Shown one piece after another: positions 24,704-33,531 of a stretch of DNA of 52,548 nucleotides. The DNA comes from Sphaerisporangium rufum. GTDB taxonomy: Bacteria > Actinomycetota > Actinomycetes > Streptosporangiales > Streptosporangiaceae. The stretch lies in NCBI RefSeq assembly GCF_016863395.1, contig NZ_BOOU01000097.1, positions 1-52,548 on the forward strand. Direction: 5' to 3'. Positions within the stretch are counted from its first letter, which is position 1; each line of letters starts with the position of its first letter. The position numbers were made by a program, and so were the translations under genes. The notes under the pieces were generated by a model, which did not search any database, had not been told where the DNA came from, and was given only the letters and a program-made list of their open reading frames with translations.

Positions 24704-25734
24704 CCGTGCTGGCGGGCATCGACACCCGGGGCATGCGGCACTGCGAGACGACCACCTTGGGCGTGCTGCTGCGGCGGCAAGGACTGGACCTGTCCGAACC
24801 CATGCTCTTCGGCCTCGGCCGCGGCCTGTCCTTCGTCTACTGGGACGCCAAGGGCATGGACGTGCCCTTCCTCGGTGGCCGGGTCAGGCCGTTCGAGCTG
24901 ACCAGGAACCTGGCCGCCACCTTGGGACTGGAGCTGGCGGTCCACGAGACCACCTCCGCCCGCAAGGGCTGGGCACAGGTCGCCGCCGCCATCGATTCGG
25001 GTCATCCGGTGGGGCTGCAGCTCGACAGCTACCACCTGGAGTACTTCCGGTCGAAGGTGCACTTCGGCGGGCATGTCGTCGCGATGTACGGCTACGACGA
25101 CCGGCGCGCCTACCTGGTGGACACCGAACAGCAGGGCGGCGCGGTCTCCACCGGCCTGGCCGCGCTGGCCCGGGCCAGGCCGGCGCGCGGCCCGATGACC
25201 GCCCGGCATCGCTCCTTCACCGTGACCGTTCCCGAGGCCCTGCCTTCCCCGCGGGACGGGATCGTGCCCGCGATCACCGCCTGCGCCGCCGCCTTCCTCG
25301 ACCCGCCCATCGCCAACCTCGGCCATCGCGGCATCGAGAAGGCCGGCCGGCTGCTGGGCAGCTGGCTGGACCGCGCCGGCGACCCCGGCCGGCACCTGCC
25401 GCAGGCCGCCCGGATGATGGAGGAGGCCGGCACCGGCGGCGCCCTGTTCCGCAACTTCTACCGCGACTTCCTCGCCGAGTGCGCCGAGATGCTGGACAGC
25501 CGCCACCTGCGCACCGGTCACCGGCTGTACGCCGAGGCGGCGACCGGATGGACACGGGTCGCGGCGCTGATCGCGAAGGCCGGCGAGTCGGATGATCGCC
25601 GGTGCCTGGCCCAGGCCGGCGAGCTGCTCGGCGAGCTGTCCCGCATCGAGCACGAGGCCATGCGCGCGCTGAGCCTGCTGGGCGGCGAGTCCTCGCCCCG
25701 GCCCGGATCGGCCGCGGCGGCCTCTGCCGGCTGA
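24700..25734 (+). CDS. BtrH N-terminal-domain protein with C-terminal DUF4872-like region
   Basis: 344 residues. Residues 10-145 match the BtrH N-terminal fold, a papain-like peptidase/acyltransferase domain: an early Cys in [13 protein letters not shown] (Cys15) and a late His in [13 protein letters not shown] (about residue 126), followed by a VDTE acid motif near 140. The C-terminal helical region (about 185-325) resembles DUF4872. BtrH in butirosin synthesis transfers an acyl chain from an acyl carrier protein to an aminoglycoside. No carrier protein or sugar genes are nearby, so the substrate here is unknown. It is translationally coupled to a MerR remnant. Confidence 0.75.
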   Translation: MTVLAGIDTRGMRHCETTTLGVLLRRQGLDLSEPMLFGLGRGLSFVYWDAKGMDVPFLGGRVRPFELTRNLAATLGLELAVHETTSARKGWAQVAAAIDSGHPVGLQLDSYHLEYFRSKVHFGGHVVAMYGYDDRRAYLVDTEQQGGAVSTGLAALARARPARGPMTARHRSFTVTVPEALPSPRDGIVPAITACAAAFLDPPIANLGHRGIEKAGRLLGSWLDRAGDPGRHLPQAARMMEEAGTGGALFRNFYRDFLAECAEMLDSRHLRTGHRLYAEAATGWTRVAALIAKAGESDDRRCLAQAGELLGELSRIEHEAMRALSLLGGESSPRPGSAAAASAG

Positions 25735-25815
25735 GCCCGCGTCGCGCGGCCGGCGCGGTGGTCTCACCCGCGTCCATGAGGGCGGCCGCCGGGCACCACG
25801 GCCGCACCGGCACCA

Positions 25816-25843
25816 CGGCCGGATCGGCAGACCGATCCGGCCG
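25816..25843. terminator. Bidirectional terminator between BtrH-like and VOC genes
   Basis: A 12-bp perfect stem (CGGCCGGATCGG, 25816-25827, with CCGATCCGGCCG, 25832-25843) and a 4-base loop lie between two convergent stop codons. Confidence 0.75.
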
Positions 25844-25855
25844 CGGGGGCCGGCG

Positions 25856-26266
25856 TCAGGCCTTGGCGCGCTGCTCGATCCGCACCATGTTGCCCGACGG
25901 GTCGCGGAACGCGCAGTCGCGCGGCCCCCACGGCTGGTCGATGGGCTCCTGCAGCACCTCGGCGCCGGAGGCCCGGACCCGCTCGAAGGTCGCGTCGACG
26001 TCGTCGGCGGCGAACATGGCCATCGAAAGCACGCCCTTGGTGAGCAGTTCCTGCAGGGCGTCCCCGTCGGCCTGGGAACGGCCGGCGTGCGGCTCGGACA
26101 GTACGATCTCGACGTCGGGCTGGGTCGTGCCGCCCAGGGTGACCCAGCGGAACTCGCCGGATGCGACGTCGTTACGGATCTCCAGGCCGAGCGCGTCGCG
26201 GTAGAAGGCGAGCGACGCGTCCAGGTCGTTGACGGTGATGTGGCAGTACCTCAGTGCGATGGACAT
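25856..26266 (-). CDS. VOC-family (glyoxalase/bleomycin-resistance fold) protein
   Basis: 136 residues from ATG 26266 (a GTG at 26275 is also in frame). Two beta-alpha-beta-beta-beta modules are clear: RYCHITVNDLDASLAFYRDA at the start and MAMFAADDVDATFERVRASG in the middle, ending with DCAFRDPSGNMVRIEQ. First-module His (CHITV) and last-module Glu (RIEQ) could hold a metal. It lies 10 bp after a short AraC gene on the same strand and is almost certainly co-transcribed with it. The substrate is unknown. Confidence 0.85.
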   Translation of the reverse strand: MSIALRYCHITVNDLDASLAFYRDALGLEIRNDVASGEFRWVTLGGTTQPDVEIVLSEPHAGRSQADGDALQELLTKGVLSMAMFAADDVDATFERVRASGAEVLQEPIDQPWGPRDCAFRDPSGNMVRIEQRAKA

Positions 26267-26276
26267 GGCGGCCACG

Positions 26277-26717
26277 TTAGGCGGCGGCGCCGCCGCCCGC
26301 TTCTCCGTTCCTGCTCGCCGGGCGCCGGACCGGGCGGGTACGCATCTTGGCGACGCAGGCGGGCATCGCCGTCACGGCGGCGTGCTCCCGGTCGCGGTAC
26401 GCGCTCGGCGGCTCCCCCACGATCTCGGTGAACCGCGAGCTGAACGAGCCGAGCGAGGTACAGCCGACCGCCATGCAGGCGTCGGTCACGCTCATCCCGC
26501 CGCGCAACAGGGCCATCGCCCGCTCGATGCGGCGGGTCATGAGATAGCCGTAGGGCGTCTCGCCGTAGACCGCCCGGAAGCGGCGGGAGAAGTGCGCGGG
26601 CGACATCAGCGCGTGGCGGGCCATCGCCGGCACGTCGAGCGGCCGGGCGTACTCGCGGTCGATCAGATCGCGCGCCCGGCGCAGGTGCGCGAGATCGGCC
26701 AGCTGCTGCGGGGTCAC
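26277..26717 (-). CDS. Stand-alone AraC-type DNA-binding domain protein
   Basis: 146 residues from GTG 26717 (VTPQQLADLAHLRRARDLID). It is essentially only the two-HTH AraC domain (LDVPAMARHALMSPAHFSRR, then SVTDACMAVGCTSLGSFSSR) with no ligand domain, followed by a basic tail. Such short AraC proteins next to VOC genes are common in actinomycetes. With no effector domain, regulation may be by abundance or partner proteins. It starts the operon with the VOC gene. Confidence 0.83.
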   Translation of the reverse strand: MTPQQLADLAHLRRARDLIDREYARPLDVPAMARHALMSPAHFSRRFRAVYGETPYGYLMTRRIERAMALLRGGMSVTDACMAVGCTSLGSFSSRFTEIVGEPPSAYRDREHAAVTAMPACVAKMRTRPVRRPASRNGEAGGGAAA

Positions 26718-26783
26718 CCGCCGAGCGTAACACTCCACCCGCCAGGAGCGGCCGCTCACCTGGGCGAACAGAAGCAGGCGGCC

Positions 26784-27704
26784 TCAGGACGGGCCGGGAT
26801 CGGCGCGCTCGCGCCCGATGGCCGCCGCGGCCTGCCGCAGTTCGGCCAGGACCGTGCGGACGGCCCGGCGCGCGGTCCGCTCCGGGCGGTGCAGCACGTC
26901 GATGTGGCGGCGGGCGTGCACCCCGTCCAGCGGGCGGAGCACCACGGCGGGATGCGGGCGGGCGGTCCAGCGCGGCATCAGCGCCAGCCCGCCGCCGGCG
27001 GCGACCACCTCGGCGACCACGGAGAACTCGTTGATCCGGTGCACGATCTCGATGCGACGGCCCGCGGCCGCGGCGATGGCCTCGATGGTGGCCAGCACCG
27101 GGAAGCCGTCGTGCACGGTGATCCACGGCTCGCCGGCGACGTCCCGGGGCGCGAGCCGCCGCTCGGCGGCCAGCGGGTGATCGGCGGGCAGCGCGACGTC
27201 GAGCGGCTCGCGCAGCAGCGTGGTGGCCGTCACGGTGCGCGGCCAGCCGGGCGTGTGGTCGAGCCGGTGGGCGAGCACCAGGTCGTAGGCGCTGGTGAGC
27301 TGGGGGAACCGGTCCTGGGCGACGTCCTCGTCGGCCAGCGTCACCCGGGGACGGTCCGGGCCGGCCGGCCGACGCAGCAGCAGCGGGAAGAACGCCGCCG
27401 CCGCGCTGTGGAACGCCGCCACCGACACGGTGGCGTCCGGCCGCTCGGCGAAGTCGGCGACGGTGTGCCGCGCCCGGGCGAGCGCGGTCTCCACCTCGAT
27501 CGCCGCGGCGGCCAGGGCCCGGCCGGCGTCGGTGAGCACCACCCGCCGGCCCGCACGCTCGGTGAGCGGCACCGGGCTCGAGCGCTGGAGCAGCCGAAGC
27601 TGCTGGGAGATGGCCGACGGGGTCACCAGCAGGGCGTCGGCCACCGCGGTGACGCTGCCCAGCTCGCCCAGTTCCCGCAGGATGCGCAGTTGCCGTGCGT
27701 CCAC
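26784..27704 (-). CDS. LysR-family regulator
   Basis: 306 residues from GTG 27704 (VDARQLRILRELGELGSVTA); the longer frame upstream overlaps the intergenic operator. The helix-turn-helix is at about 15-60 with TPSAISQQLRLL as recognition helix. The periplasmic-binding-like effector domain follows. It is divergent from an EamA-type exporter, a frequent LysR arrangement in which the regulator activates the transporter when a toxic metabolite builds up. Confidence 0.87.
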   Translation of the reverse strand: MDARQLRILRELGELGSVTAVADALLVTPSAISQQLRLLQRSSPVPLTERAGRRVVLTDAGRALAAAAIEVETALARARHTVADFAERPDATVSVAAFHSAAAAFFPLLLRRPAGPDRPRVTLADEDVAQDRFPQLTSAYDLVLAHRLDHTPGWPRTVTATTLLREPLDVALPADHPLAAERRLAPRDVAGEPWITVHDGFPVLATIEAIAAAAGRRIEIVHRINEFSVVAEVVAAGGGLALMPRWTARPHPAVVLRPLDGVHARRHIDVLHRPERTARRAVRTVLAELRQAAAAIGRERADPGPS

Positions 27705-27740
27705 CGTGGACAGTGTAGATGTACTGAAAGGTTCGTTAAG

Positions 27741-27763
27741 ACGTTGGGGCTGGGCTTCAACGT
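27741..27763. promoter_or_regulatory. LysR box between lysR and eamA genes
   Basis: ACGTTG (27741-27746) and CAACGT (27758-27763) are perfect arms separated by 11 bp, the spacing expected of a LysR regulatory site. It lies 37 bp from the lysR start and 24 bp from the transporter start. Confidence 0.65.
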
Positions 27764-27786
27764 GGCCGCTGCGGCAGCGTTGGCCC

Positions 27787-28725
27787 GTGCCTGACACCCG
27801 CCGGATCGACGCCGTGCTGCTGCTCGTCGCGCTCGTCTGGGGCTCCAGCTATCTGGTGGCCAAGACGGCCACCCTTGCCCTTCCGGTGCTGGTGGTGCTG
27901 CTGGCCCGGTACGCGATCTCCGCGCTCGCCTGTGGCGCCCTGGTCGTCGCCCGCGGCCAGGCGCGGCGATGGACCCGGGACGAGATCCGCGCCGGAACGC
28001 TGCTCGGGGTCACTCAGGCCGCCGTTCTGGTGGTGGAGACCTACGGGGTGGCCCACACCAGCGCCGCCAACGCCGGGTTGATCATCAGTCTCACCATCGT
28101 GCTGACCCCGCTGCTGGACCGGGCGGGCGGGCGCGGGCGGCCGCCGGCGGCGTTCTTCGCCGCGGCCGGCGTCTGCGTCCTGGCCGTCGCGCTGCTCATG
28201 TCCGGCTCCGGGCTGCACGCCCTGCGGGCCGGTGACCTGATGATGCTCGCCGCCGCCGTGGTGCGGGCCGGCCACGTCGCGCTGGTCGGCCGGCTGACCG
28301 AGGGGCGGGCGGTTCGCCCGCTGCAGCTGACCACCGTGCAGACCATCGTCGGGACGGCACTGCTGGCGGCGCCGGCGTCGGCCGGCCTGCCCGCGCTGGC
28401 GCGGGCCGGCGCCGCCACCTGGGGGCAACTGGTCTACCTGGCACTGTTCTGCAGCGTGTTCGCGTTTCTCGCCCAGACCTGGGCGGTGCAGCGGACCTCG
28501 GCCAGCCGGGCCGGCCTGCTGCTGGGCACCGAGCCGATCTGGGCCGTCGCGGCCGGGATCGGCCTGGGCGGTGAGCGGCCGACCGTCCTGGCCGCCCTCG
28601 GCGCGGCCCTCATGGTGGCCGGGACGTACTGGGGTCAGGCCGTCGAACGCGCCCATCGCGCTACGAGACAATCTGCGAGACAAGGAGAGACCGCATGCCC
28701 GGCCACGACACCTACCACCGCCTGA
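27787..28725 (+). CDS. EamA/DMT-family transporter
   Basis: 312 residues from GTG 27787, with ten predicted membrane helices in two EamA repeats. The first helix carries the typical LLVALVWGSSYLVAK, and the sixth-repeat region has VYLALFCSVFAFLAQTWAVQ. Members export amino acids or small metabolites. It is divergent from a LysR regulator with a clear LysR box. Its last 31 bp overlap the YbaK-like gene, so the two are translated from one message. Confidence 0.85.
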   Translation: MPDTRRIDAVLLLVALVWGSSYLVAKTATLALPVLVVLLARYAISALACGALVVARGQARRWTRDEIRAGTLLGVTQAAVLVVETYGVAHTSAANAGLIISLTIVLTPLLDRAGGRGRPPAAFFAAAGVCVLAVALLMSGSGLHALRAGDLMMLAAAVVRAGHVALVGRLTEGRAVRPLQLTTVQTIVGTALLAAPASAGLPALARAGAATWGQLVYLALFCSVFAFLAQTWAVQRTSASRAGLLLGTEPIWAVAAGIGLGGERPTVLAALGAALMVAGTYWGQAVERAHRATRQSARQGETACPATTPTTA

Positions 28726-29198
28726 TCACCCTGCTGGACACGACCGCCACCCCCTACCGGCTCATCGAGCACGAGCCTGAAGGCGGCACCGAGGCGGTCA
28801 GCGCGCTGCGCGGGCACCCGGCGTCCGAGGCGGCCAAGTGCATCGTCCTGCGGGTCCGGACCGACCGGCGCACCACCCGCCACGTGCTCGCGGTCGTCCC
28901 CGGCGACCGGCGGGTCGATCTGGACGCCGTCCGGGCCACCTACGCCGCCCGCTACGCCGGATTCAGCGACCCGGCCACCGCCGAGCGGCTGGCCGGGTCG
29001 GTGCCGGGCACCATCCTGCCGTTCAGCTTCGATCCCGGCCTGGAACTCGTCGCCGACCCGGCGATCCTGGTGAAGCCGTGGTTGTACTTCAACGCCGCCC
29101 GCCTGGACCGCTCGCTGGCCGTCCCCGGCCCCGCCTACGCCCGCCTGGCCCGCCCCCGCACCGAACCCATCGCCGCCCCCGCCCGGACGCTCGGATGA
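28695..29198 (+). CDS. YbaK/EbsC-type aminoacyl-tRNA deacylase-like protein
   Basis: 167 residues of the YbaK/ProRS-INS fold: TPYRLIEHEP near 18-27, AAKCIVLRV near 46-54 with the conserved Lys, and TILPFSFDPGLELVAD near 112-127. Members hydrolyse mischarged aminoacyl-tRNA such as Cys-tRNA(Pro) or Ala-tRNA. AAGGAGA lies nine bases upstream of ATG 28695. The 31-bp overlap with the EamA exporter suggests joint protection from an amino-acid analogue, which is an inference from context. Confidence 0.8.
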   Translation: MPGHDTYHRLITLLDTTATPYRLIEHEPEGGTEAVSALRGHPASEAAKCIVLRVRTDRRTTRHVLAVVPGDRRVDLDAVRATYAARYAGFSDPATAERLAGSVPGTILPFSFDPGLELVADPAILVKPWLYFNAARLDRSLAVPGPAYARLARPRTEPIAAPARTLG

Positions 29199-29225
29199 TC
29201 GGCGGAGTTCGGTGGCAGGCGTCTG

Positions 29226-29987
29226 TCAGCCGAGGTAGGGCGGGGCGACGCCCCAGCCCCAGTGCGGCACCGGCGCCTGGCGTACCGGGGCGGCCCCTGG
29301 CTGGGAGTTGGCGAGCGCGAGCCGGGTGCCCCATTCGATGTAGCCCATGAAGGCGGCCCGGAACTCCGGATCGTCCGGCAGGCCGACATCGTCGGCGGCG
29401 TCCGCCAGCAGGGCCACCCACCGGCGGCGCTGCGCCTCGGTGATCCCCCGGTTCAGGTGCTTGCCGAGCATGTGCGGGTACCCGCCCCGCTCGCCGGTGT
29501 AGCGGGCGGGACCGCCGAAGACCTCGGCCAGCCACATGGCGACGAAGCGGGGATGCCCGGGGTCCATCCGGGCGAACAGCGGCGCGAGCAGCTCGTCGGC
29601 CATGACCGTCTGGTAGAAGCGCTCGGTGAGCCGCTCGAACGCCTCGGCGCCGCCCGCCCAGTCGTACAGGGTCGGAACCGAGCCGCCGGTGCCGCGCACC
29701 GCCGTCGTCTCGTAGTGGCGCATCTCCTCGATGGCCTCGACGTAGGGCCGGATCTCGGCGAGGAAGCCGGGAAAGAGGTCCCCTTTACGGAAGCCGCCGA
29801 GGTGGTCCTCGGCGGAGGTCCAGGTGATCCTCAGGATGTAATGCGCGGGCTCGTCCACGCAGCGGGTGAGCTCGTAGTCGACGCACTGCGGAGCCCGGGC
29901 GAGGAAGGCGGCGGCCCGGTGGTAGGCCTCCTCGAAGCCGGCCGCCCGGTCGTCGGGAATGCGATATCGGATGTACTCCACGATCAC
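29226..29987 (-). CDS. ABM-domain/truncated haemoglobin (group II) fusion protein
   Basis: 253 residues from GTG 29987, preceded by GGGAGGA (30000-29994). Residues about 1-95 form an antibiotic-biosynthesis-monooxygenase (ABM) ferredoxin-like domain (VEYIRYRIPDDRAAGFEEAY; EPAHYILRITWTS). Residues about 105-235 are a trHbO-type globin (TLYDWAGGAEAFERLTERFY, then FGGPARYTGERGG and MLGKHLNRGIT, where His is the expected proximal haem ligand). ABM-trHb fusions are known from streptomycetes, and a haem-linked oxygen or NO reaction is proposed for them. Its promoter holds a long perfect palindrome. Confidence 0.85.
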   Translation of the reverse strand: MIVEYIRYRIPDDRAAGFEEAYHRAAAFLARAPQCVDYELTRCVDEPAHYILRITWTSAEDHLGGFRKGDLFPGFLAEIRPYVEAIEEMRHYETTAVRGTGGSVPTLYDWAGGAEAFERLTERFYQTVMADELLAPLFARMDPGHPRFVAMWLAEVFGGPARYTGERGGYPHMLGKHLNRGITEAQRRRWVALLADAADDVGLPDDPEFRAAFMGYIEWGTRLALANSQPGAAPVRQAPVPHWGWGVAPPYLG

Positions 29988-30031
29988 GGCTGTTCCTCCC
30001 GGCCGGGCCGGCGATGCCGGCAGAAGCAAGA

Positions 30032-30060
30032 GCGTGTTACATGGTAATCATGTAACACGC
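30032..30060. promoter_or_regulatory. Perfect 29-bp palindromic operator upstream of the ABM-globin gene
   Basis: GCGTGTTACATG (30032-30043) and CATGTAACACGC (30049-30060) match perfectly across GTAAT. GTTACATG/CATGTAAC is a typical TetR-type core, but no TetR gene adjoins, so the repressor must be encoded elsewhere. It sits 45 bp upstream of the GTG. Confidence 0.75.
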
Positions 30061-30294
30061 CTGGTGGCCAGGGAGCCGGGTCATCCGGATGCGCGGTCGG
30101 CCGCTTGTGATCCCTAATAACCGGTCATGTACATATGCGGGCGAAATATCGCCTAATTAGATCGTTACGCTGTGTTTCATGTGATGCGGTTAGAGTCTGA
30201 CATCGATGTGACCGGGGGCTCGCGCCACCGCCGTGAACCACCGCCGGGTGCGGACCGGCGCCGCGGCCGCCTTCGCGAGCAGAAATGAGTTGTG
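30061..30294. other. AT-richer leader region before pntA
   Basis: No gene is seen. GC drops between about 30110 and 30200. GGCGA (30140-30144) and TCGCC (30149-30153) form a small inverted repeat in this stretch, which probably carries the pntAB promoter. I could not choose a -35/-10 pair with confidence. Confidence 0.35.
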
Positions 30295-31833
30295 ATGACC
30301 GACAGTCCACAGCGGATCGGCGTGGTGGCCGAGTCGAGCACCGGGGAGACCCGGGTGGCCGCCACGCCGTCGCACGTCCGCCATCTGCGGCGGCTGGGAT
30401 ACGAGGTCGTCGTCGAGTCCGGGGCCGGCGAGGCCGCCGGGTTCGCCGACGACGCCTACACCGAACAGGGAGCACGCGTCGGCGAGGCGTGGGCGGCCGA
30501 CATCGTGCTCAAGATCAACCCGCCCACGCCCGACGAGATCGGCCGGTTGCGCGACGGCGCGATCCTGGCCGCGCTGATCGCCCCCGGCCAGAGTCCCGAC
30601 CTGCTGCGGCGGCTGGCCGAACGGCCGATCACCGTGCTGGCCATGGACGCGGTGCCGCGCATCTCCAGAGCCCAGTCGATGGACGTGCTCAGCTCGATGG
30701 CCAACATCGCCGGCTACCGGGCGGTCATCGAGGCCGCGCACGTCTTCGGGCGGTTCTTCACCGGGCAGGTCACCGCGGCCGGCAAGGTGCCGCCCGCCAA
30801 GGTGCTGGTCGCCGGCGCCGGAGTGGCCGGGCTGGCCGCCATCGGCACCGCCGGCAGCCTGGGCGCCGAGGTGCGGGCCACCGACCCGCGCCCGGAGGTG
30901 GCCGACCAGGTGCGCTCGCTCGGCGGCGAGTTCCTGGCCGTCGAGGTGGCACAGGAGTCGGGCGCCGACGGGTACGCGCGCGCCACCTCCGAGGAGTACG
31001 ACCGGCTGGCGGCCGAGATGTACCACCGGCAGGCCGCCGAGGTGGACATCGTCATCACCACCGCGCTGATCCCCGGGCGGCCCGCGCCGCGGCTCATCCG
31101 GGCCGAGGACGTCGCGGTCATGCGGCCGGGCAGCGTCATCGTCGACATGGCCGCCGCGCAGGGCGGCAACGTCGAGGGCACCGTCCCGGGCAAGACCGTG
31201 ATCACCGGCAACGGTGTGACGATCATCGGCTACACCGACCTGCCGGCGCGGCTGCCCGCCCAGGCGTCCCAGCTGTTCGGTACCAACCTGGTCAACCTGC
31301 TCAAGCTGCTCACGCCGCAGCGGGACGGCCGGGCACTGATCGACTTCGACGACCCCGTCCAGCGGTCGGTCACCGTCGTGCGGGACGGCGAGCAGACCTG
31401 GCCGCCGCCGCCGGTCCAGGTGTCGGCCGCCCCGCCCGCCCCGGCGGCGCCCGCCGCCCCGGCGGCGCCACCCGCGCGGCGGCGGCTGCCCGCCGCGGTC
31501 CGGTTCGCGCTCGCCGGGGCGGCGATGGCCGCGCTGTTCCTGGTCATCGCCTTCTCGCCGCCCCGGCTGGCGGAGAACTTCACGGTATTCGTCCTGTCGG
31601 TGGTCATCGGTTACTACGTCATCGGCAAGGTCCACCCCGCCCTGCACACCCCGCTGATGTCGGTGACCAACGCGATCTCCGGGATCGTGGTCATCGGCGC
31701 GCTGCTGCAGATCGGCCGCGGTTCCACCGCGGTGACCGTCCTGTCGTTCGTGGCGATCCTGCTCACCAGCGTGAACATCTTCGGTGGGTTCGCCGTCACC
31801 CGTCGCATGCTCGGCATGTTCTCGAAAGGCTGA
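30295..31833 (+). CDS. pntA: NAD(P) transhydrogenase alpha subunit (fused form)
   Basis: 512 residues from ATG 30295. The NAD(H)-binding domain I occupies about 1-375 ([20 protein letters not shown]; Rossmann loop [33 protein letters not shown]). A Pro/Ala-rich linker follows, then four membrane helices (about 400-505). The subunit is the fused PntA found in enterobacteria; many actinobacteria split it into PntAA and PntAB. With PntB it couples proton re-entry to hydride transfer from NADH to NADP+. A second start codon, GTG 30292, is just upstream. Confidence 0.9.
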   Translation: MTDSPQRIGVVAESSTGETRVAATPSHVRHLRRLGYEVVVESGAGEAAGFADDAYTEQGARVGEAWAADIVLKINPPTPDEIGRLRDGAILAALIAPGQSPDLLRRLAERPITVLAMDAVPRISRAQSMDVLSSMANIAGYRAVIEAAHVFGRFFTGQVTAAGKVPPAKVLVAGAGVAGLAAIGTAGSLGAEVRATDPRPEVADQVRSLGGEFLAVEVAQESGADGYARATSEEYDRLAAEMYHRQAAEVDIVITTALIPGRPAPRLIRAEDVAVMRPGSVIVDMAAAQGGNVEGTVPGKTVITGNGVTIIGYTDLPARLPAQASQLFGTNLVNLLKLLTPQRDGRALIDFDDPVQRSVTVVRDGEQTWPPPPVQVSAAPPAPAAPAAPAAPPARRRLPAAVRFALAGAAMAALFLVIAFSPPRLAENFTVFVLSVVIGYYVIGKVHPALHTPLMSVTNAISGIVVIGALLQIGRGSTAVTVLSFVAILLTSVNIFGGFAVTRRMLGMFSKG

Positions 31834-31839
31834 GGCGCA

Positions 31840-33309
31840 TTGGACGCGAGCACCGGAACGCAGGCCGCCGACCTCGTCGCGGCCCTGCTGTTCATCCTGA
31901 GCCTGGCCGGGCTCTCCCAGCACCGCACCTCCCGCGCCGGGGTCGTCTTCGGCGCGGTCGGCATGGCCATCGCGCTGGTGGCCACCGTGGCCTTCACCGC
32001 CGCGGACATGTCCGGCTGGGGCATCGCCCTGCTGGCCGCCGCCATGGTGATCGGCGCCGCGGTGGGCCTGTGGCGGGCCCGGGTCGTGGCGATGACCGGC
32101 ATGCCGGAACTCATCGCGATCCTGCACAGCTTCGTCGGCCTGGCGGCGGTCCTGGTCGGCTGGAACAGCTATGTCGAGGTCGAGGCGGCCGGCCCCGGGC
32201 AGGCGCTGGTCGAGGCGGACCTGCTGGCCATCCACCACGTGGAGGTCTTCATCGGCATCTTCATCGGCGCGGTCACCTTCACCGGCTCGGTGGTCGCCTT
32301 CCTGAAGCTGTCGGCCCGCATCAAGTCCCGCCCGCTCACGCTGCCGGGCAAGAACGTGCTCAACGTGGGCGCGCTGGTGGCGTTCGCCGCGCTGACGGTG
32401 TGGTTCGCGGCCCGCCCGGGCCTGGGGTTGATGATCGTGGTGACCGTCCTGGCCCTGGCGCTGGGCTGGCACCTGGTCATCTCGATCGGCGGTGGCGACA
32501 TGCCGGTGGTGGTGTCGATGCTGAACAGCTACTCCGGCTGGGCGGCCGCCGCCGCGGGCTTCCTGCTCGACAGCAACCTGCTCATCGTCACCGGCGCGCT
32601 GGTCGGCTCCTCCGGCGCGTACCTCTCCTACATCATGTGCCGGGCGATGAACCGCTCGTTCCTGTCGGTGATCGCCGGCGGGTTCGGCATCGAGGCGGCC
32701 GCCGCCGCGGGTGGTGAGACCGGCGAGTACACCGAGACCAGCCCGGAGGAGGCCGCCGAACTGCTGGCCGGCACCTCATCGGTGATCATCACACCCGGGT
32801 ACGGGATGGCGGTGGCGCAGGCGCAGCACCCGGTCGCCGAGCTCACCCGCCGGCTGCGGGACCGGGGCGTGCGGGTGCGGTTCGGCGTGCACCCGGTGGC
32901 CGGCCGGCTGCCCGGCCACATGAACGTGCTGCTGGCCGAGGCCCGGGTGCCCTACGACGTGGTGCTGGAGATGGACGAGATCAACGACGACTTCCCCGCC
33001 ACCGGCGTGGTGCTGGTCATCGGCGCCAACGACACCGTCAATCCGGCGGCGGAGGAGGATCCGGCCAGCCCGATCGCCGGGATGCCCGTGCTGCGCGTGT
33101 GGGAGGCCGAGCAGGTGATCGTCTTCAAGCGCTCCATGGCCTCCGGCTACGCGGGCGTGCAGAATCCCCTGTTCTTCCGAGAGAACACCCGGATGTTGTT
33201 CGGGGACGCCAGGCAGAGCGTGGAGGCCATCCTCGGCGCGCTCGGCGGCCTGGCCACCGGCCCCGCGGCCGGCACCGCCCCCGAGCTGATCTCCCCCCGG
33301 GCGACCTGA
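31840..33309 (+). CDS. pntB: NAD(P) transhydrogenase beta subunit
   Basis: 489 residues from TTG 31840, six bases after the pntA stop. The first 260 residues have eight or nine membrane helices (conserved AHHVE-type segment seen as [22 protein letters not shown]). Domain III at about 300-475 binds NADP(H), with [40 protein letters not shown] and [19 protein letters not shown]. All hallmark segments are intact. The TTG start and weak ribosome-binding site suggest translational coupling to pntA. Confidence 0.92.
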   Translation: MDASTGTQAADLVAALLFILSLAGLSQHRTSRAGVVFGAVGMAIALVATVAFTAADMSGWGIALLAAAMVIGAAVGLWRARVVAMTGMPELIAILHSFVGLAAVLVGWNSYVEVEAAGPGQALVEADLLAIHHVEVFIGIFIGAVTFTGSVVAFLKLSARIKSRPLTLPGKNVLNVGALVAFAALTVWFAARPGLGLMIVVTVLALALGWHLVISIGGGDMPVVVSMLNSYSGWAAAAAGFLLDSNLLIVTGALVGSSGAYLSYIMCRAMNRSFLSVIAGGFGIEAAAAAGGETGEYTETSPEEAAELLAGTSSVIITPGYGMAVAQAQHPVAELTRRLRDRGVRVRFGVHPVAGRLPGHMNVLLAEARVPYDVVLEMDEINDDFPATGVVLVIGANDTVNPAAEEDPASPIAGMPVLRVWEAEQVIVFKRSMASGYAGVQNPLFFRENTRMLFGDARQSVEAILGALGGLATGPAAGTAPELISPRAT

Positions 33310-33313
33310 CCGG

Positions 33314-33339
33314 CCTCGGCGAGGCGGCGCCGGCCGAGG
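33314..33339 (+). terminator. Probable terminator after pntB
   Basis: CCTCGGC (33314-33320) pairs with GCCGAGG (33333-33339) four bases after the pntB stop, with a GC-rich 12-base loop that may pair further. Confidence 0.45.
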
Positions 33340-33531
33340 GGCGGGTCGCGCCGATCCGGAGCACCGGGCGGCGTCCGGGACCGGGGGTGGGCGGGCGGTG
33401 GCGTCATGGTGGAGAACATTCCTGGCCGCGGGCAGCCCCATACCTGCGCTCCCGGGGGTTGAACAAGGTTTTCCGCTGGCCAGGGTCGATGTTTTGCCTG
33501 GCCGCCTGGCCTCGCACGTAGCCTCGGGGAT

